A stretch of 64,000 bases of DNA from Spongilla lacustris (taxonomy: Eukaryota; Porifera; Demospongiae; Spongillida; Spongillidae). This document shows positions 59,453 through 64,000 of this stretch, one piece after another. A program made the position numbers and the translations under genes. The notes under the pieces are model-generated. The model ran no database searches. It saw only the letters and a program-made list of their open reading frames with translations, and was not told the DNA's origin. The DNA is taken from assembly GCA_949361645.1 (NCBI GenBank), contig OX442436.1:2480032-2544031 (forward strand), read 5' to 3'. Within the stretch, counting starts at the first letter, position 1; every line of letters starts with the position of its first letter.

Positions 59453-60534
59453 CAGCTGAATGTGGGGGAGGAGGAGGCAGGAATTGGCAACATCTGCCAG
59501 TATCACTTACGGTTTCCAGTCATGCATTTGCTACAGATGTTACGTGTACAAGATGCACACCATTACATGCATGTACTTCTTATAACACCAGGGATTTACC
59601 GCACCTACCCCCTGGTGTACACGTGGCATGTCACTTGCTGTTCTGTCAATTAATCCAGGGTTCACAAACATGCCATTTAACTGTACATATGAAGGGAAGA
59701 CTTCCTACAATAATACTGCAGCAATGGAAGTAGAACATCATAACACAAACTTTCATGAATCCCTCAATTGTATTTAGCCAGTCAGACACTCAATGTTTTG
59801 GCATATACAAACTGCCACCACAACCTGTACAAAGAAAAACAAATAATACTTTCTCTTTTCCTCCTCCCTTCAATTTCCTTACCTCCTCTTCCATCTCCCT
59901 CCCTCCTCATCCCGTCAATTTTCATACCTCCCCCTTCCTCCCATCACTCTCGCTCCTCCTCTCTCCTTTCCTCCCCTTATCCCCATTCACCCCGCTGGCC
60001 CCGGCTCTCATCTTATAGCGCATGTCAAATGAAGTACTATCCGGCTGAAAGGATCATGTGTGAAAGGAAAAAGGTAAGCTAGCTGGGTTTGTTTAAAAAT
60101 AAAAAAATAAAACTGAATAATACCATGCTTTCCAGAATGGAAGAATAGTTTATCTAGTGTTGTAAAGTGGTTTTAAGAAGACACTTATATTGGGTTGAAG
60201 AAAAGGACGTAAGTTAATTAACCTGTTCTCTTCTACAGTATGCAATATGTGTGTTCAGGTGTATTCTAGTAATCACTGCATTTTTATTTCAGGGAGTTCA
60301 AGTGTCAGCTTAAATTGATTTTTCACATACAATGCTCACTAGCTGCAGGAACAATCAGAAGGAACAGTGCATGTGCATGGATGTCACTATGGATGTAATG
60401 TAGCGTTACTGTTGTGTTAATTTAACTGCAGGTGTCACAACAAAGCACTGTTGTACATGTACATGTGATCATGTTTCAAAAGATTCAACCGCATGCAATG
60501 GCGTCCTAGGCTGGTTTGTTTCTCAGACACTTGA
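59453..60534. other. Non-coding stretch with a pyrimidine-rich block
   Basis: 59845-60000 is strongly C/T-rich on the plus strand (CTCCTCTTCCATCTCCCTCC type). No gene recognised. Confidence 0.5.
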
Positions 60535-60570
60535 TACCTCAGGATGCATTCGGATAGCTCACAACATCAA
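60535..60570 (+). repeat. Direct repeat, copy 1 (CTCAGGATGCAYTCGGATAG)
   Basis: ACCTCAGGATGCATTCGGAT followed by AGCTCA recurs, with one mismatch, at 62528-62556 in the same orientation. The two copies bracket Ty3/gypsy-like fragments and may be retroelement terminal sequence. Confidence 0.6.
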
Positions 60571-60639
60571 CAACCATTCATTCATTATAATTATACTGAA
60601 TCATACACGTAATCACATGCACACACATGATCCTATATA

Positions 60640-60900
60640 CTGAATGTTTCCGGACATCACAGTTCCTCCCCATTTCACACTGGTGACAGACCACCATCCA
60701 TTCTCAACCCTGAAAAGGGATTACCAGCAGTGACAGCAGCACGGTTGCATTGGTATATGCGGTAGGCTAGCCCTGTCTTGATATCAGGTACAAGAGTACC
60801 ACTCAGCACACAAATGCTGATGCACTTTCATGTCTCCCAGTGGTGGCCAACATGCAGATGGCACAAATGGACGAGGAGGAAGGAGGGACATTCCCAACTA
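60640..60900 (+). pseudogene. Ty3/gypsy RNase H C-terminal fragment
   Basis: Read with frameshifts, the plus strand gives FTLVTDHHPFSTL, PEKGLPAVTAARLHWYM and RYKSTTQHTNADALSCLP. These correspond to the conserved TDHxPL, KGxPxxAAARLQRW and HxNADALSRLP motifs at the end of the Ty3/gypsy RT-RNase H region. No intact frame, no integrase and no flanking protease were seen, so it is a degraded insertion. Confidence 0.7.
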
Positions 60901-61069
60901 CAAACCCTCCTGGTCGAGGTGGCAGAATTAGGAAGAACAACAACAATTAAGGGACCTGGTGTTAGCAAGGGTGTTTCAGCCTATTCAGGAGGGATGGCCA
61001 CCCAAAACTACAGAAGAGGTTATAAAGCCATGCTTTGAGTAGAGACATGAACTATACATGTACAGCAGT

Positions 61070-61610
61070 ACAATCCTGTGAAAGGGTACAGGGAGAGGTG
61101 TAGGCCTGTACCACTGTTCACGGAGGGGTACAGACCTACTCAGGGATACAGGCATGTTCAAGGAGGGGTACAGGGATACAAGCCTGGACAGGGGGCGGGG
61201 GGGGGGGGGGGGGTGTACAGGAGTACAGGCTTGTACAGGGGTAAAGGCGTGTACATGCAGGGAGGGGTACAAGCCTGGACAGGGGTACAGGCCTGTACTG
61301 GGATGGGTGGGGGGGGGGGGGGGGTTGGGGGTACAGGACTGTACAAGGGTACAGGCTTGTACAGGGGTGCAGGCCTGTACAAGGGTAATGGCGTGTACAG
61401 GGAGGGGTAGTGGCCTGGACAGGGGTACAGGCCTGTACTGGGGGGGGGGGGGGGGGGGGGGTGTACAGGACTGTACAAGGGTACAGGCTTGTACAGGGGT
61501 GCAGGCCTGTACAAGGGTAATGGCGTGTACAGGGAGGGGTAGTGGCCTGTACAGTGGTACAGGCCTATAAAATTGTACAGGCCTGTACAATTTGGGGTAC
61601 AACCAATTGT
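61070..61610. repeat. GTACAGG-based tandem repeats with three poly-G tracts
   Basis: Built of ~20-30-nt units such as GGGGTACAGGCCTGTACA with poly-G runs at 61196-61213, 61309-61325 and 61439-61460. A larger block of about 136 nt is duplicated (61327-61440 and 61463-61560). All frames across it are artefacts. Confidence 0.93.
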
Positions 61611-61849
61611 ATTGATACATAGCAGTTGTTCATTCATGATGAACTCCACATACATATAGGTTTACCCATTGTCCTCTGTTTCATTCCATTTCTCTTGTCT
61701 TTTGCTAGGCCATGTAGTGATCCCCATTTCAGTCTGTCCCATTCTTCTTTGCTTTCATCGTCCCCCTTTAGTTCCTTGTCTCTAGTGGGTACACCCTTTC
61801 CAACACCTGTTCCTTCTGCCCTTTTCTTTGCACAACACACCCTCTCAAT

Positions 61850-62487
61850 TTGCCCCCATTTCCTGCAAACTTTGTTTCTGAACCTGCACTGTTGAGTATC
61901 ATGCGCTCCTCCACACCTGTTGCAAGCCCCTAGGCCCGACGGTCTCCCCCTTCTTGGTGGTGCTGCCACTTGATGTACTTCCTGTTTTGTGACACTCTGC
62001 AACTGTTCTGCGCGTCTTTAGTCTCCCTTTCCGCTATTTCCGCTGTCTCCAGCACCTTGGCAAAAGTGAGGTCTGCCTTTGTGAGGAGTCTCTTCTGTAC
62101 CCCCTCGTCCCTCATACCAAAGAACACCCTGTCTCTCAGCGTCTCTGATAACGTCGCACCAAACGCACAGTTCTGCAAACTTGCTGCATACCACATATCA
62201 CACTTTCTCCCTCCTTTTGTCCCGTTTGTGGAACCGTACGTTCTGCGATGACTAGAGGTTTAGGCGCTACGTGTGTCGTTAAGCCTGCGACGTACCAGTT
62301 GCTCGTACGTTCGGTCTTTCAATTTCTGGGGTGCTACGAGCGCTCGGAGCAGGCCAAATGTAATACAGGCGAAGAAAGCGTCCTTTTTCTGTTCGGCTTC
62401 CACTTTATTTGCCAGGAAGAAATGTTCTAGTCGCTCGACGTATTAACTCAACCAGTCTTCCGTTGACGCGTCACACTCCCCTGCCAT
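61850..62487 (-). pseudogene. Ty3/gypsy-type Gag remnant with zinc knuckle
   Basis: On the minus strand, ATG at 62487 gives MAGECDASTEDWLS, then a TAA, then YVERLEHFFLANKV and LKDRTYEQL. After frameshifts come CAFGATLSETLRDRVFFGMR, LLTKADLTFAKVLETAEIAE and a CCHC zinc knuckle CNRCGGAHDTQQC with a second degenerate knuckle. This order (helical capsid-like region, then knuckles) is typical of gypsy Gag. At least one stop and two frameshifts make it non-functional. It lies opposite in orientation to the nearby RNase H fragment, so the two are not one intact element. Confidence 0.75.
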
Positions 62488-62527
62488 CCTTCTTAGCTAT
62501 CCCATGCACCCTCGCGTCGCCACTGTA

Positions 62528-62560
62528 GACCTCAGGATGCACTCGGATAGCTCAGATCCA
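62528..62560 (+). repeat. Direct repeat, copy 2 (CTCAGGATGCAYTCGGATAG)
   Basis: Near-identical to 60535-60570. It lies just upstream of the minus-strand Gag start, where a 5' terminal repeat or leader would be expected. Confidence 0.6.
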
Positions 62561-63648
62561 GCTACAGCTACGTGTACGCCTACATCTCTTGTCTGAGCAG
62601 CCGGTCGAGGTAAGCAGCCTAACATCATTTCAATACATCGATCTGTCTTGCAGAAAACACAGACTCGAAGCTTTTAGTATTCCATGGCATGTACTAGTAG
62701 TTACCCCCAGCACGGGGCGGCACCTGGCCCACCACGCCCTCTGCTCGACTCCAGCTTTGCAAAATGCTGGCATGTCCTAGTCTCATTTTATTAACTATGG
62801 AATATCCTTGATTTTACTAAATATCTATGGCAACACATAGAAACGCCATTTAAAAATGGCGCCTTATTGCACCAAAACTGATTTACTATTTTTAAAAATG
62901 GTCCCCAAATTCTTCACGACAACATCCACTTTTTTTCATATATTATATTATTTGGATAGTTGTAGAATTGTTTCAGAGGGTGGCAAAAGTTCTAACCCCC
63001 CTCTGTTCATTAGTTATAACTAATGGAATATCTTAATTAGCATGATTTTTTTCCATTTTCTGTACAAGTCTATGGAATATCATATTTTCAGAAATGGTCC
63101 CAGAATTTTGGACGATACAAGGTATAAAATTTGAAATTGCCTACATTTAAACATCATTTAGAGTAGTATTAGAGGGTGGCAAAAGTTGCAGGTCCGTTAG
63201 TTAAGTAAATAATAATCAAGTTAGTAAAAACGCCATACATTCTCTATGGAACGTACCGCGGAATGAAATCCAAAAATTTACAAACCGCAACTTTCGTGTC
63301 CGTTGATTTCTCCATATGTTTTCTGGTTGCGTACGGCGCCTTCCATGCTGTAGCTATTAAACTGTATCAAACGCTCTTTTGGCTTGCATATATATAGTCA
63401 TACTACAAATGCGAACTTGTAGGTTCGATGAGATCATAGCCCGATATATTTCATAGCCTAGCCATCGCATCCGCTCTGCACGGATTTTTATTGAGCCGTC
63501 TAAATGTACGTCAAGCATTTGATTAAGCGAATAAAAATGTGCGTGCCCTTCGAAACGTATGTGGCTTTCAAAGCATATATATGTGCCATTCGCAACGTAT
63601 GTGGGGATTGTGGCTTTCAAAACATATGTGCTATTTGAAATGTATATT
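62561..63648. other. Non-coding stretch, no gene seen
   Basis: AGAGGGTGGCAAAAGTT occurs twice (62976 and 63171), with similar flanks of the CTATGGAATATC type. This suggests an old internal duplication. No coding signal. Confidence 0.45.
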
Positions 63649-63729
63649 GTCTCGTCCCCAGACCAATATGACGTAACGATTATCGCTGTAAACAGTATAA
63701 TCTACGTCTTATTGGTCTGGGGACGAGAC
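63649..63729. repeat. Hairpin with long stem (GTCTCGTCCCCAGACCAATA)
   Basis: GTCTCGTCCCCAGACCAATA at 63649 is followed by its inverse ending at 63729 (one mismatch), an ~81-nt foldback. A third, partial copy, GTCTCGTTCCCAGTCCAATA, lies at 63898. Probably a tiny MITE. Confidence 0.75.
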
Positions 63730-64000
63730 TAACACGTATATGTGGCTTTCAAAACATAAACTCTATTATCTCTGGAAGTACGTACGATAGAAAGCTATGT
63801 GTCCTATGAAAAGCACGTGGCCATCGAAAACCACGTGACCTTAGAAAAGTACTGTACTGTATGTGGCCTTGGAAAAGCATGTGGCCTTTGAAAACTGGTC
63901 TCGTTCCCAGTCCAATATGACGCAATGATGATCGCAAATGTATAAGCAGTGTTGCCGCGAAATAACCTTAATCGTCTCAGGGGCGGATACAGAAAATCTG
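63730..64000. other. Window end: simple GTGGCC/AAAGCA repeats and a transposon end
   Basis: GTGGCCTT.GAAAA.CA-type motifs recur at 63815-63895. At 63947-63977, CAGTGTTGCCGCGAAATAAC begins a sequence that is inverted at 4586-4623. The window ends in GGGGCGGATACAG, another hAT-like end motif. Confidence 0.45.

Noticed and set aside
53578..64000. TAF2, the gene next to DSCC1 in human, expected downstream
   Set aside because: No exon matching TAF2 could be recognised on either strand; the region holds retroelement remnants and minisatellites.

Overview
This is a eukaryotic (metazoan) genomic window, most likely from a sponge or another early-branching marine invertebrate. Genes are split by many GT-AG introns, coding DNA is only a few percent of the window, and microsatellites, minisatellites, MITEs and decayed transposons are everywhere. 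The Kelch-Roc-COR-Death protein and the YqaJ/SWIM and Ulp1/PHD transposon genes fit what I remember from sponge and cnidarian genomes. The species call is an inference from remembered family distributions, not from a search.

Layout. 1-5.1 kb: non-coding, repeats only. 5.1-12.9 kb: an apparent ~7.8 kb composite DNA transposon. It has long terminal inverted repeats, a broken multi-exon YqaJ-nuclease/SWIM/PHD gene on the + strand, and two nested hAT-like MITEs with 8-bp target duplications. 13.1-17.3 kb (+): a five-exon Kelch-Roc-COR-Death (ROCO-like) gene with one apparent 1-nt frameshift. 18.8-31.4 kb (-): a complete eight-exon DEPTOR orthologue (two DEP domains and a PDZ domain; inhibitor of mTOR), whose intron 6 holds a Ginger-type transposon with perfect 4-bp target duplications. 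31.4-32.7 kb: a short head-to-head intergenic region. 32.7-53.6 kb (+): a complete twelve-exon DSCC1 orthologue (CTF18-RFC cohesion subunit). 53.6-64 kb: non-LTR and Ty3/gypsy retrotransposon remnants, minisatellites and hairpins, with no host gene recognised.

The two main genes, DEPTOR and DSCC1, are neighbours in the same divergent arrangement in human (8q24.12, from memory), so this looks like ancient conserved microsynteny, possibly with a shared promoter.

The most unusual observation is that two minisatellites inside DSCC1 are built from the gene's own splice sites. A 52-nt array (12 units, intron 1/exon 2) repeats the 3' splice site plus the first ~40 nt of exon 2. A 29-nt array (22 units, exon 5/intron 5) repeats the exon-end/5' splice site. 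Only the last acceptor gives an open reading frame; every upstream copy runs into a stop formed by the next unit.
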